In this document: piece by piece, positions 19,208 to 28,372 of the stretch
Layout of the letters: each line of letters starts with the position of its first letter
Position numbering within the stretch: the stretch's first letter is position 1
From: Gammaproteobacteria bacterium
GTDB taxonomy: Bacteria; Pseudomonadota; Gammaproteobacteria; Competibacterales; Competibacteraceae
Length of the DNA: 64,000 nucleotides
Direction of reading: 5' to 3'
Assembly: GCA_024235095.1 (NCBI GenBank)
Contig: JACKNC010000001.1
Span: 496,001 to 560,000 of the forward strand
Translations under genes and position numbers: made by a program
Notes under the pieces: model-generated
The model's input: the letters and a program-made list of their open reading frames with translations, nothing else
The model's database searches: none
Told to the model about the DNA's origin: nothing

Positions 19208-19237
19208 CACAAGTCTAACCTTTAGTTCACTTGTGGC
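19208..19237. repeat. Inverted repeat CCACAAGT / ACTTGTGG
   Basis: An 8-bp stem with a ~14-nt loop lies upstream of the methyltransferase gene. No T-run follows on either strand, so a terminator is unlikely. Function unknown. Confidence 0.4.
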
Positions 19238-19280
19238 GTCTGCCTTGATTCGGGCAAGGCGCTGCTCAATCGCTCTCAGG

Positions 19281-19416
19281 CTCACCACCTATCAGTTCCT
19301 CATCGCGAACAGATCGATAGCTTGCAGCTCGTAACTCGTAGCCTGGATTCCGCTACGCTTCATCCAGGCTACAACATCTAACAACAGCCTGTGATGCGGA
19401 ACTGATAGGTGGTAAG
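19281..19416. mobile_element. MITE family D
   Basis: 136 bp with 19-bp inverted repeats differing at one position. The left end is CTCACCACCTATCAGTTCC and the right end, read inward, is CTTACCACCTATCAGTTCC. Both are flanked by the 10-bp direct repeat CGCTCTCAGG (19271-19280 and 19417-19426). It contains a REP-like palindrome and no gene. It sits just upstream of the GAF-domain gene. Confidence 0.75.
19338..19372. repeat. REP-like palindrome inside MITE D
   Basis: Stem GTAGCCTGGAT / ATCCAGGCTAC around a 13-nt loop containing CGCTACGC. Similar GTAGCC(T/C)GGATGAAGCGTAGCGG motifs are frequent extragenic repeats in proteobacteria (from memory). Confidence 0.7.
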
Positions 19417-19493
19417 CGCTCTCAGGATACCCCTTCACGCGGAACCCATGTATCCTTAATGTAGAAATAATGCTGTGCAATGAGACAGGCACG

Positions 19494-20282
19494 ATGCGAA
19501 CCGAGAAATCCCGTGATGAAGGCAATCCAACCTTGAACCCACTCGGCGACTTGCATGAGTTAGCCGTGTTTTTGAACACCGAGGATGATCTCGAATCTCG
19601 GTTGGATGAGCTGGCCCGACTGGCGGCGCGGGCGACGTCCGCCGCGAGTTGCTCCATCATGTTGCTGGCGGACGATGAAAGCGAGACACCCTATCTCAAA
19701 CTCTGGGCCTGTACGGAAAAGTTGCCAGCCGAGGCATGGACCGGCAAGCTGGATAATGTGGAATCCATCGCCAGCCGGGTTCTGGAGCGGAGCGAGCCTG
19801 TTCTCATTCCCGATATTCAGACGTCCGAATTCGCCGCGCTCGCCCGGCGCCGCGTCAATCTGGGCTTCAGCTTTATCAGCACCCCGATTCAAACTGGCCA
19901 ACAGACTGTGGGCGTCATGAATTTATCCGGACGTCCGGATGCCGCGGTTTTCGGCGACGCCGATTTGATTCTGGCTAACATCGTCGCGGCACTGATTGGA
20001 CGTTCCGTGCAGGTCGAATGGCTGCGCAAACTGGTGCGTTCGCGCCTTGCCCAGATGGCGGTCGCTCGTCAGGGCGAGCAGGCGGCACTACGGTTAACCG
20101 ACGGCGGCGTACCGCCATCGCGCCTGGCGAAGATGCTGGCCAAGTCCTTTTATAAAGACATGGCGGCGGCGGGTTTCAGTTCGGGGCAAATCATCGAGGC
20201 GGCCTCGGAAATTATTGGGCAGATTTCCGGCGACCTGTCGCGGCATAAGAAACGCCTGGAACGCGAGGGTGGAGAGGATTGA
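19494..20282 (+). CDS. GAF-domain sensor-like protein
   Basis: 262 aa from ATG 19494; an ATG eight codons earlier (19470) is possible. A GAF domain spans about residues 20-175 (ELAVFLNTEDDLESRLDELAR ... FISTPIQTGQQTVGVMNLSGR ... FGDADLILANIVAALIGRSVQ). After it comes a helical tail with LAKMLAKSFYKDMAAAGFSSGQIIEAASEIIGQISGDL. No kinase, cyclase or DNA-binding domain is attached, so it may regulate by protein contact. It ends 5 bp before the RND adaptor gene on the same strand, so the two are likely co-transcribed. The ligand is unknown. Confidence 0.82.
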   Translation: MRTEKSRDEGNPTLNPLGDLHELAVFLNTEDDLESRLDELARLAARATSAASCSIMLLADDESETPYLKLWACTEKLPAEAWTGKLDNVESIASRVLERSEPVLIPDIQTSEFAALARRRVNLGFSFISTPIQTGQQTVGVMNLSGRPDAAVFGDADLILANIVAALIGRSVQVEWLRKLVRSRLAQMAVARQGEQAALRLTDGGVPPSRLAKMLAKSFYKDMAAAGFSSGQIIEAASEIIGQISGDLSRHKKRLEREGGED

Positions 20283-20287
20283 GAGTG

Positions 20288-21370
20288 ATGAAAAATCCAT
20301 TAGCAATCATGTTCGTCATTGCCGCGTCAACGATGTTGGCCGCCTGCTTGCCCAAACCTGCGGAAACGCCGCCGGCGGTTCGGCCAGTGAAATCCATGGT
20401 GGTGGCTGCGGAACCGATCGATCGAGTTTCGCAATACGCTGGTGAGGTGCAGGCCCGCCATGAAATCACCCTGGCGTTCCGGGTCGGCGGCAAGGTCATT
20501 GAGCGTCCGGCGGAAATCGGGCAACAGGTTGAACCTGGGGATGTGCTAATGCAACTGGACGCCGGCGATCTGGCGCTGAATGAGGAAGCGTTGCGCGCGC
20601 AACTGATCGCTGCCCAAGCTGATCGTAACCAGGCGCACGCCAAATACGATCGGGCTAAAGCGCTGTTAGGCCGTAACTTAATCAGCCGTAACGATTACGA
20701 TACCCTCAAGGGCGCTTACGAAACCGCCGAGGCCCGGGTGCAACAAGCGGAATCGCAGCTTTCGGGCGGCGCCCGGCAAACCGGTTACACGCAGTTGCAA
20801 AGCGACCAGGCCGGGGTGATTACCGCGGTTCAGGCCGAGGTTGGACAGGTCGTCACTGCGGGCCAGCCCGTACTCAACCTGGCGCTGCCTGGCGAGAAAG
20901 AGGTTGAGATCAGCGTGCCAGAGAATCGCTACGATGAGCTGCGGGTCGGAGATAAAGTGCAAATCAGCCTGTGGTCGGCGCCGGGCCAGACTTATCAGGG
21001 ACAGGTGCGGGAAATCGCGCCGCTGGCCGATCCGCTGACCCGCACCTATGCGGCTAAGGTGACTTTCGTGGATGCGGACAGTGCGGTGAAGCTGGGCATG
21101 ACCGCCTCGGTGCGGGCCAGTCGCCGTCTGGCCTTGCCGGCCATCCGCCTGCCGCTGACGGCGCTGATCGAGCAGGACGGTCAACCGGCGGTGTGGGTGG
21201 TGGATCCCCAGAGCCTGAAAGTTTTTCGGCGCCGGATTGAATTGGGTCCCTTCTATGAAAACCAGGTGACCATTGCTCGGGGTTTGGCGCCTGGCGAGCG
21301 GGTGGTCACCGCAGGGACGCATAAACTCTACCCGGAGCAGCAGGTGCGCTTGCTGGACGGGACGTTGTGA
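20288..21370 (+). CDS. RND efflux periplasmic adaptor lipoprotein
   Basis: 360 aa from ATG 20288. A lipoprotein signal ends in LAAC (lipobox), so it is anchored in the inner membrane facing the periplasm. The membrane-fusion architecture is present: VQARHEITLAFRVGGKVIERPAEIGQQVEPGDVLMQLD (lipoyl half), a coiled-coil hairpin (LIAAQADRNQAHAKYDRAKALL ... YETAEARVQQAESQL), lipoyl half two (GVITAVQAEVGQVVTAGQPVL), then beta-barrel and membrane-proximal domains. It should bridge an RND pump and an outer-membrane channel. The pump gene that follows (21604-22794) is a wreck, so this adaptor may be orphaned. Confidence 0.92.
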   Translation: MKNPLAIMFVIAASTMLAACLPKPAETPPAVRPVKSMVVAAEPIDRVSQYAGEVQARHEITLAFRVGGKVIERPAEIGQQVEPGDVLMQLDAGDLALNEEALRAQLIAAQADRNQAHAKYDRAKALLGRNLISRNDYDTLKGAYETAEARVQQAESQLSGGARQTGYTQLQSDQAGVITAVQAEVGQVVTAGQPVLNLALPGEKEVEISVPENRYDELRVGDKVQISLWSAPGQTYQGQVREIAPLADPLTRTYAAKVTFVDADSAVKLGMTASVRASRRLALPAIRLPLTALIEQDGQPAVWVVDPQSLKVFRRRIELGPFYENQVTIARGLAPGERVVTAGTHKLYPEQQVRLLDGTL

Positions 21371-21603
21371 AAGGCGGTCAAACATTTCCCGGAACAATGT
21401 CCATTTACCGTGGAGCAAATTATGGATAACTACTGGCCGGATTAAATGAAATATATCGGGAAAGCGAAAGACCGGCAGACTATACTTTAGTCGCCGATCG
21501 CTTTAATGCTCCTTGCTTCCCAATACACTGAACTATCAACTTTCCGTGCGAAACGTGGCCAGTTGTTGAACCGGTAATTTTCTCAGGATCATCGAACCTC
21601 ATC
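21371..21603 (+). other. Intergenic region before the RND pump remnant
   Basis: 233 bp with no coding frame I can support. It contains AATGAAATATATCGG (about 21445-21459), a 15-mer that also occurs near 50895 upstream of pyrD. No terminator or operator was recognised. Confidence 0.35.
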
Positions 21604-22794
21604 ATGAAAGGCCCCAACCTGTCTGCCTGGGTGATTGGTTATCCCGCGTTGATTCGCTATCTGGTCGGCTTGTTGCTGCTAAGCGGCGCGTATGCCTATT
21701 TCGCGCTCGGGCAGATGGAGGATCCCGAATTCACCCTCAGGGGCATGGTCATCACGGTTTACTGGCCCGGCGCGACCGCCCGGGAAGGAGCAACAGGTCA
21801 CCGACAAGCTGGAGGAAAAATTGCAACAAGCCCCTTGGCTGGACTACATCCGCAGTTACTCTAAACCCGGAGAAGCTGTCGTGTTTATTATTGTCCAGGA
21901 ATCCGCACCCGCCCAGGAAGCGCCGGGTATCTGGTATCAGGTGCGCAAGAAAGTGGGCGATATGCATCATGAATTGCCCGCCGGAGCGCAAGGCTTGATT
22001 AGCCTCTTTCATGGCTAACAAGCATGTTACAGGTTGACCAGGATAAAGCGCGGGTGATGGGGATCGACGCGCAGAATTTTGCGCGCAATCTAAATGCCGT
22101 CCTGGATGACTTGCCTATCACTCAATACCGGGAAGGCGACCACACCATTGATGTCTTGTTGCGCACCCGCCAGGACGAACCTGACAATCTGCAGAGTTTT
22201 AAGGATCTGTATATCTATACTAATCATCAACGCTTTGTGCCTTTGGGACAAATTGCCTATATGGAGAAAACTTTCGAGGAAGGCATTATTTGGCGCCGCA
22301 ACCGGTTCCCGGCGACCACGGTGCGCGCAGACATTCCCGATGGCGTTCAATCCCTTGACGTGACAGCTCAGCTTGATCGCGCTTTGGATGCTTTGCGCGC
22401 CCGGTCGCCTGATGGTTACCGGATCGAAATCGGCGGTACCCAGGCAGCCAGCGCCAATTCCCAGGGTTCAATTTTCGCGGTCATGCCTTGGATGTTGGCC
22501 GCTATCTCCACGCTGCTGATGTTCCAGTTGCAGAGTTTCCAACGCACCCTGATGGTTCTGCTAACTGCGCCGCTGGGCATTATTGGTGTCACACTGTTTC
22601 TACTGATCTTTCAACAACCCATGCTGACAGCGCTAACAGCAATTTTGGCCCTGATTCCGTTGACGCAAAGCACCTTCTGGGCGCCGATGGCGGTGGCGAT
22701 CATGGGTGGATTGTTGGTAGCGACGATTCTGGACCGGTTGGCGCTGCCAGCCATGTATGCGGCCTGGTTTAAGGTGCGGCCACCAGGGTCTTAA
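21604..22794 (+). pseudogene. RND efflux pump inner-membrane protein, decayed
   Basis: Three pieces of an AcrB-type pump (normally ~1,030 aa) survive. Piece 1 (from 21604) has the first membrane helix and GMVITVYWPGATA. A one-base shift near 21780 moves the frame, which then reads EQQVTDKLEEKLQQAPWLD and ends at a TAA at 22016-22018. Piece 2 (from 22024) resumes at QVDQDKARVMGID, so several hundred residues between are missing. Another internal deletion lies between LIFQQP and MLTALTAILAL, where the motif region with the fourth-to-sixth helices should be. The pump cannot function. The adjacent adaptor gene is intact. Confidence 0.9.
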
Positions 22795-22858
22795 TTACGT
22801 TGGCAGCGAGTTTAGTCCAGCCCGAATCCAGGGCAGAACATCTATTCAAGGTGATTAC

Positions 22859-23614
22859 ATGACGACTCTGTCTTTGGATAGCTATTTCCAGAGTTACTTT
22901 GACGTACTCTTTGCCAATACGCCGGAATTGCTGGAGCAGGCTCATCGAATTCGCTATGACGTGTATTGTCGCGAGTTTCACTATGAGCGGGAAGAAGACT
23001 GTCCGGGCGGTATAGAGCGGGATGAGTATGATAAACATTCTTTACATGTTCTAGTTGCGCATAAGACAACGAAGGTCGGCGCAGGATGTGTGCGGATGGT
23101 GCAGCCTCCGGCGGATGATCCGGACTTTTTGCTGCCGATGGAGTTGCATTGCGGCCATACCTTGAATCATCCCGAACGCCATCCTCAGCGCATTCCGCGC
23201 CACAGTCTCGCCGAAATTTCCCGGTTGGCGGTGCATACTTCATTCCGCCGGCGTTTGGGCGAATCCGAATCACCATTTGGCGCTCTGAGCTATGAACTGG
23301 ATCAACAGGAGCGCCGCTCCTTTCCCATGGTCAGCCTGGCGTTATTTGCCGGGGCCACAGCGTTGCTGGCGCTGGCACAACGCCCCCATATGTTCGTGAT
23401 GATGGAGCCACGCCTGGCGCGGCGGCTGCAGGGTTTGGGCTTCCCTTTTGTGCAGGTCGGAGAACGCATGGATTACCATGGCGTGCGGGCGGCCTATCAT
23501 GTAACAATTGATGAATGCCTGGAATCCTGGGGAGATACCATGCTGCAAATGTATCATTTAATTCACACTGCTTTGCGGGAACGCGCAGCCCGGCAGGGTT
23601 TGCCGTTTGCCTAG
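22859..23614 (+). CDS. PEP-CTERM/exosortase-associated acyltransferase-like protein
   Basis: 251 aa from ATG 22859 (MTTLSLDSYF). The fold is GNAT-like, close to acyl-homoserine lactone synthases: RIRYDVYCREFHYE, then VGAGCVRMVQPP, HSLAEISRLAVHTSFRRR, SLALFAGATALLAL and FVMMEPRLARRLQGLGF. These motifs match the 'PEP-CTERM/exosortase system-associated acyltransferase' family found beside exosortase-linked polysaccharide loci. No exosortase or PEP-CTERM protein is visible in the window, so the partner genes would be elsewhere. The product acylated is unknown. Confidence 0.8.
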   Translation: MTTLSLDSYFQSYFDVLFANTPELLEQAHRIRYDVYCREFHYEREEDCPGGIERDEYDKHSLHVLVAHKTTKVGAGCVRMVQPPADDPDFLLPMELHCGHTLNHPERHPQRIPRHSLAEISRLAVHTSFRRRLGESESPFGALSYELDQQERRSFPMVSLALFAGATALLALAQRPHMFVMMEPRLARRLQGLGFPFVQVGERMDYHGVRAAYHVTIDECLESWGDTMLQMYHLIHTALRERAARQGLPFA

Positions 23615-23668
23615 TCCAAGTTCGGCTGGAGCTGCTTGCCTCAAAGGCTCTTTGATTTGGATAAATGA

Positions 23669-23890
23669 CTAAATAAAGTCTATATTCAGTCTTGTGAGTC
23701 CAATGATTCTGCGGGTTCCATCCCGGATGAGCTGGAGAACCTAGGCTTAAGTCAATACCGACAAATTCTTTCAGGAATGAATAAGATCATCTACGAAGTA
23801 CGGATGGAGACGATCTACATCCATATTATTTGTGATGCCCGCAGAGATATGAAATCACTTCTCACGAAACGATTATTCAGGCCACATTGA
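23669..23890 (+). pseudogene. RelE/ParE-type toxin remnant
   Basis: A short frame without a start codon ends in a recognisable ParE/RelE C-terminus: IPDELENLGLSQYRQI, then MNKIIYEVRMETIYIHIICDARRDMKSLLTKRL. The N-terminal half and any antitoxin are missing, so it is a relic. It ends 14 bp before the first tandem IS630 copy, which suggests the IS island grew by removing flanking genes. Confidence 0.6.
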
Positions 23891-23903
23891 TAAGGAACAA
23901 GGT

Positions 23904-25078
23904 CTAGTGGGCTGACACAGAAGTTTTGACAGGTTCAGAGGTTTCTAGGTCCACCGGGGTTTCAGAAGATTTCAAGGGAGGATAGAGGCGCTTGAGTTTG
24001 ACCCGGGCCAAGTCGGTGCCGAACTGCCAGTGGATTTTGGTCTGACGTAGGTTGCGTGGGCCTTGCCAAGCGGCGATTTCCTTCCGCAAAGTTTCGAGGT
24101 TCGCAATGCGGCGATTCAAACACTGGCCGGCGAGAACAGCGAACTCACATTCCGCCATATTGAGCCAACTGCCATGCTTGGGGGTGTAATGAAATTCGAG
24201 CTTGCGGGTGATCCGGCGGGCTTCCTCTGGAGAAAAGACACTATACAAGGCCGCAGGAGTGTGGGTATTGAGGTTATCCACGACCAACCGGATTCGCTCC
24301 GCCTTCGGAAAGTACACATCAACGAGTTGCTGCATTTGCTGGGCAAAATCGCGTTTGGTGCGCTGTTTCGTGACATTAACATGACGCCACCCGCGCAAGG
24401 GTTGTACGAATAGAAATAAATTGGCGGTGCCTTCGCGTTTGTATTCACAGTCATAGCGCGCCGGTTGACCCGGGCGGGCGGGTTGAGGACAGCGGGTTTC
24501 GCTGGTCAATTGCACCGGACTTTCATCGAAGCACACTTGGGGGTATTGAGGATCATCGGGTTCGGCGTACAGGTCCAACACATCCTCCATATGCCAAACA
24601 TAATCGGGACTGACACTGGGAATACACCATTCTTGACGTTGCCAGGGTTTGAGGTCGTTTTTTTAAGGATGCGCCGCACACTCTCACGGGAAATGGCTTC
24701 GATGGGCCGGAGTTCCATGAAGCGGTCCGCTAACAATTGGAGAGTCCACTGACAACGGCCAGCGGGCGGGGTACTACAGGCCAAGGCGACCAGAAAGGCG
24801 GCCTGTTTGCCGGTCAAGGCCGGGGGCAAACCGACTCGTGGCCGCTCGCTTAACGCCGCCAGCAACCCTTCGTCGACAAACCGTTGACGGGTACGATGAA
24901 CGGTCGAAATCCCCAAGTGAAGGCTTTGGGCAATGGCCTCATCCGTCGCCCCTTCCGCAGCCTGCAGCAACACATGGGCACGGGCAACCTTGCGCGCCGC
25001 TGCCTTGCCTTTATGAATGACCTTCAGCAGGTCTTCCCGCTCCTCTTCAGTTAGATCAACCAGATACTTGTGGGCCAT
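23904..25078 (-). CDS. IS630 transposase, two frames (copy 1)
   Basis: The first frame starts at ATG 25078 (MAHKYLVDLTEEE), preceded by AGGAGG, and carries the helix-turn-helix part (IAQSLHLGISTVHRTRQRFVDEGL). A run of seven A (transcript; T at 24658-24664) allows a -1 shift into the second frame, which carries the DDE catalytic part: VCFDESP, RLVVDNLNTHTPAAL and HYTPKHGSWLNMAECEFAVL. The second frame ends with a TAG formed by the flanking TA plus one outer base. Frameshifting at A7 is common for IS630, so the transposase may be active. Confidence 0.9.
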
Positions 25079-25149
25079 GGTGATTCCTCCTGTTGATCTC
25101 AACCATAGGGCACCCACCGCTACCTGTCAAAACTTCTGTGTCAGCCCAC
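23907..25149 (-). mobile_element. IS630-family element, tandem copy 1
   Basis: 1,243 bp with inverted ends GTGGGCTGACACAGAAG (left) and CTTCTGTGTCAGCCCAC (right), flanked by TA (23905-23906 and 25150-25151), the expected IS630 target. The second, apparently identical copy starts right after the shared TA at 25152, so the array has a period of 1,245 bp. Confidence 0.95.
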
Positions 25150-26323
25150 TAGTGGGCTGACACAGAAGTTTTGACAGGTTCAGAGGTTTCTAGGTCCACC
25201 GGGGTTTCAGAAGATTTCAAGGGAGGATAGAGGCGCTTGAGTTTGACCCGGGCCAAGTCGGTGCCGAACTGCCAGTGGATTTTGGTCTGACGTAGGTTGC
25301 GTGGGCCTTGCCAAGCGGCGATTTCCTTCCGCAAAGTTTCGAGGTTCGCAATGCGGCGATTCAAACACTGGCCGGCGAGAACAGCGAACTCACATTCCGC
25401 CATATTGAGCCAACTGCCATGCTTGGGGGTGTAATGAAATTCGAGCTTGCGGGTGATCCGGCGGGCTTCCTCTGGAGAAAAGACACTATACAAGGCCGCA
25501 GGAGTGTGGGTATTGAGGTTATCCACGACCAACCGGATTCGCTCCGCCTTCGGAAAGTACACATCAACGAGTTGCTGCATTTGCTGGGCAAAATCGCGTT
25601 TGGTGCGCTGTTTCGTGACATTAACATGACGCCACCCGCGCAAGGGTTGTACGAATAGAAATAAATTGGCGGTGCCTTCGCGTTTGTATTCACAGTCATA
25701 GCGCGCCGGTTGACCCGGGCGGGCGGGTTGAGGACAGCGGGTTTCGCTGGTCAATTGCACCGGACTTTCATCGAAGCACACTTGGGGGTATTGAGGATCA
25801 TCGGGTTCGGCGTACAGGTCCAACACATCCTCCATATGCCAAACATAATCGGGACTGACACTGGGAATACACCATTCTTGACGTTGCCAGGGTTTGAGGT
25901 CGTTTTTTTAAGGATGCGCCGCACACTCTCACGGGAAATGGCTTCGATGGGCCGGAGTTCCATGAAGCGGTCCGCTAACAATTGGAGAGTCCACTGACAA
26001 CGGCCAGCGGGCGGGGTACTACAGGCCAAGGCGACCAGAAAGGCGGCCTGTTTGCCGGTCAAGGCCGGGGGCAAACCGACTCGTGGCCGCTCGCTTAACG
26101 CCGCCAGCAACCCTTCGTCGACAAACCGTTGACGGGTACGATGAACGGTCGAAATCCCCAAGTGAAGGCTTTGGGCAATGGCCTCATCCGTCGCCCCTTC
26201 CGCAGCCTGCAGCAACACATGGGCACGGGCAACCTTGCGCGCCGCTGCCTTGCCTTTATGAATGACCTTCAGCAGGTCTTCCCGCTCCTCTTCAGTTAGA
26301 TCAACCAGATACTTGTGGGCCAT
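25149..26323 (-). CDS. IS630 transposase, two frames (copy 2)
   Basis: Same organisation and same translated protein as copy 1: ATG at 26323 after AGGAGG, A7 slippery site (T at 25903-25909), then the DDE frame. Its stop codon TAG uses the shared TA and the last base of copy 1. Two identical active-looking copies imply recent duplication. Confidence 0.9.
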
Positions 26324-26394
26324 GGTGATTCCTCCTGTTGATCTCAACCATAGGGCACCCACCGCTACCTGTCAAAACTTCTGTGTCAGCCCAC
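25152..26394 (-). mobile_element. IS630-family element, tandem copy 2
   Basis: 1,243 bp, identical in every stretch compared to the copy at 23907-25149, same strand. It shares the TA at 25150-25151 with copy 1 and has TA again at 26395-26396. Confidence 0.95.
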
Positions 26395-26396
26395 TA

Positions 26397-26720
26397 GGGC
26401 CATCGCGCTATTTAAGGGCCGCACGACATTGTGCGCTGCCGGAGGCTATTGCGCGCCGGACCATGGTGACGCAGGGCATTCAAAGAATCAGCGCCAGGTT
26501 TTCCCCAGAGTGGTCGCGTCGCGTCCGACGCGCATCTTCGCCAAATTGGACATTCAGATGATTTTCAATGCCCAATGCCCGCGGACAGTCACCATGAACC
26601 ATTTCGATCATTGAATGAACGATCCAACAGCAAGCTGTGGGCTATTAGCCCGGCGTATGCAACATGGGGCCAGTTTTCTGTTTTAATGTTACCCGGATTT
26701 GAAGCCACTATAGCCTTCTT
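26397..26720. other. Gene-free gap after the tandem IS630 array
   Basis: 324 bp. Short open frames exist on the plus strand (one ends TVTMNHFDH near 26614), but none matches a family I know and none has a good start. It may be the remains of whatever the IS array replaced. No terminator or promoter was recognised. Confidence 0.4.
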
Positions 26721-26738
26721 GTGGAGCGAACTACCGCC

Positions 26739-27566
26739 GTGACGACCGAAACGACCTCTGCTTTGGCTGAAGCTGGCTATCGACATCTACTAGACCTCTT
26801 ACGCGGCATGGAGTCGATCGCCGTGGCCTGCTCTGGAGGACTGGACAGCAGTCTGCTGTTGGCGGCGGCGCACCAGGCGTTAGGTGAACGAGTGCTGGCG
26901 TTGACTGTGCAGACGCCTTACATGACTTCCCACGAAATCAGCGAGGCCCGGACCTTGGCCGCCAAGTTGGGAGTGCGTCATCAAGTGCTGGAATGGCCGA
27001 TTCCGGAAGAAATTTCCCATAATCCCCCGGATCGCTGTTACCGTTGCAAGCGGACGCTGTTTGCCGAGTTGCAAACCATCGCTGCTGCTGAAGACTATGT
27101 CTGGTTAGCCGATGGAACGAATCGCGACGATCTCGACGACTACCGTCCAGGTATGCGCGCTCTGCGGGAATTAGGCATTCGCAGCCCCTTGTTGGAAGCC
27201 GGGTTGGGCAAGGCTGAGATCCGCCGGTATGCCCAGGCCCTGAATCTGGCGGTTTGGAACAAGCCCGCAGGAGCCTGCCTGCTAACCCGTCTGCCGCATG
27301 GGGCCGAGGCGCGTCCCGAATTGCTGCGCCGGGTGGAAGCCGCGGAACAGGCGCTGCTTGACCTTGGGTTCAGTGCAGTGCGGGTGCGGTGCCATGACGA
27401 TCTGGCGCGTATTGAAGTGCATCGTGCCGAACATGCCCGGTTGCTTGAGGAGACGATCAGCGCCCAGGTGGTTGCAGCGTTGACCGCTTGCGGTTTCCAG
27501 CATATCACCCTGGATTTGCAGGGCTACCGGATGGGCAGTTTCAATATCACGCCAACGGCGGAGTGA
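26739..27566 (+). CDS. larE: Sacrificial sulfur transferase LarE
   Basis: LarE gives up its own cysteine sulfur to build the nickel-pincer cofactor of lactate racemase and related enzymes. The PP-loop is AVACSGGLDSSLLLAA (ATP binding). DRCYRCKRTLFAEL follows, and the sacrificial-cysteine region is KPAGACLLTRLPHG. The start is taken as GTG 26739, with GGAG 12 nt upstream; GTG 26721 is an alternative. larB follows after 6 bp, so the two form an operon. larC, the nickel-inserting partner, is not found in this window; an IS1595 element follows larB instead. Confidence 0.93.
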   Translation: MTTETTSALAEAGYRHLLDLLRGMESIAVACSGGLDSSLLLAAAHQALGERVLALTVQTPYMTSHEISEARTLAAKLGVRHQVLEWPIPEEISHNPPDRCYRCKRTLFAELQTIAAAEDYVWLADGTNRDDLDDYRPGMRALRELGIRSPLLEAGLGKAEIRRYAQALNLAVWNKPAGACLLTRLPHGAEARPELLRRVEAAEQALLDLGFSAVRVRCHDDLARIEVHRAEHARLLEETISAQVVAALTACGFQHITLDLQGYRMGSFNITPTAE

Positions 27567-27572
27567 AGCGCC

Positions 27573-28319
27573 ATGAACGAAGCCACGTTACGAACCCTTC
27601 TGGAACAGGTGCGTTCCGGCGACCTGGCGGTTGAACAGGCGGTGGAACGATTGCGCGATCTACCCTTCCGCGATCTGGGCGAGGCGGTGCTGGACAACCA
27701 TCGGGAATTACGACGCGGCCAGCCCGAAGTCATCTATTGCGCGGGCAAGACCATTGCTCAGGTTCAGGCGATCATCGCCGCCTTGCTGGAAGGCGAAAGT
27801 GACATTCTGGCCACGCGCGTCCCACTGGCAATGGCGCAAGCCATCATGGCGGATTATCCCCAGACTCGTCACAATCCCCTGGCCCGCACCCTGGTCATCC
27901 AGCGGCGTGAACGGACCTTGACCGAGACGACCATCGCCATTGTCACCGCCGGCACCTCCGATCAGGCGGCTGCTGAGGAGGCTGCGGAAACAGCGCTGTT
28001 GTTCGGCAATCGCGTGGCGCGGATCAATGACGTGGGCGTGGCCGGTTTGCATCGGTTGCTGGCCCGGATGGAAATCATTCGTAGCGCGCGAGTGATCATC
28101 GTCGTGGCCGGGATGGAAGGCGCATTGGCCAGCGTCGTTGCCGGCTTGACCGCACGCCCGGTCATCGCTGTCCCGACCAGCGTGGGCTATGGCGCGAATT
28201 TCAGCGGATTATCGGCGCTGTTGGGCATGTTGACCTCCTGTGCCGGCGGTGTCGGCGTGGTCAACATCGACAACGGCTTTGGCGCGGCTTGTCTGGCCAG
28301 CATGATCAATCAGTTATGA
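27573..28319 (+). CDS. larB: Nickel-pincer cofactor biosynthesis protein LarB
   Basis: LarB carboxylates and hydrolyses nicotinic acid adenine dinucleotide at the start of nickel-pincer cofactor synthesis. 248 aa. The C-terminal half is PurE-like: TIAIVTAGTSDQAAAEEAAETA, VVAGMEGALASVVAGL and PVIAVPTSVGYG. The N-terminal part has PEVIYCAGKTIAQVQAI. The ATG at 27573 lies 6 bp after larE. Downstream sequence runs into IS1595 within 55 bp, so an original larC neighbour may have been displaced. Confidence 0.94.
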   Translation: MNEATLRTLLEQVRSGDLAVEQAVERLRDLPFRDLGEAVLDNHRELRRGQPEVIYCAGKTIAQVQAIIAALLEGESDILATRVPLAMAQAIMADYPQTRHNPLARTLVIQRRERTLTETTIAIVTAGTSDQAAAEEAAETALLFGNRVARINDVGVAGLHRLLARMEIIRSARVIIVVAGMEGALASVVAGLTARPVIAVPTSVGYGANFSGLSALLGMLTSCAGGVGVVNIDNGFGAACLASMINQL

Positions 28320-28372
28320 ACAATGGTGGTGACCTGCGGTATACCCATCTACGCCTCTTGTATTTTAAATAT

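Noticed and set aside
23907..26394. Composite transposon made of the two tandem IS630 copies
   Set aside because: They abut directly with no cargo between them.
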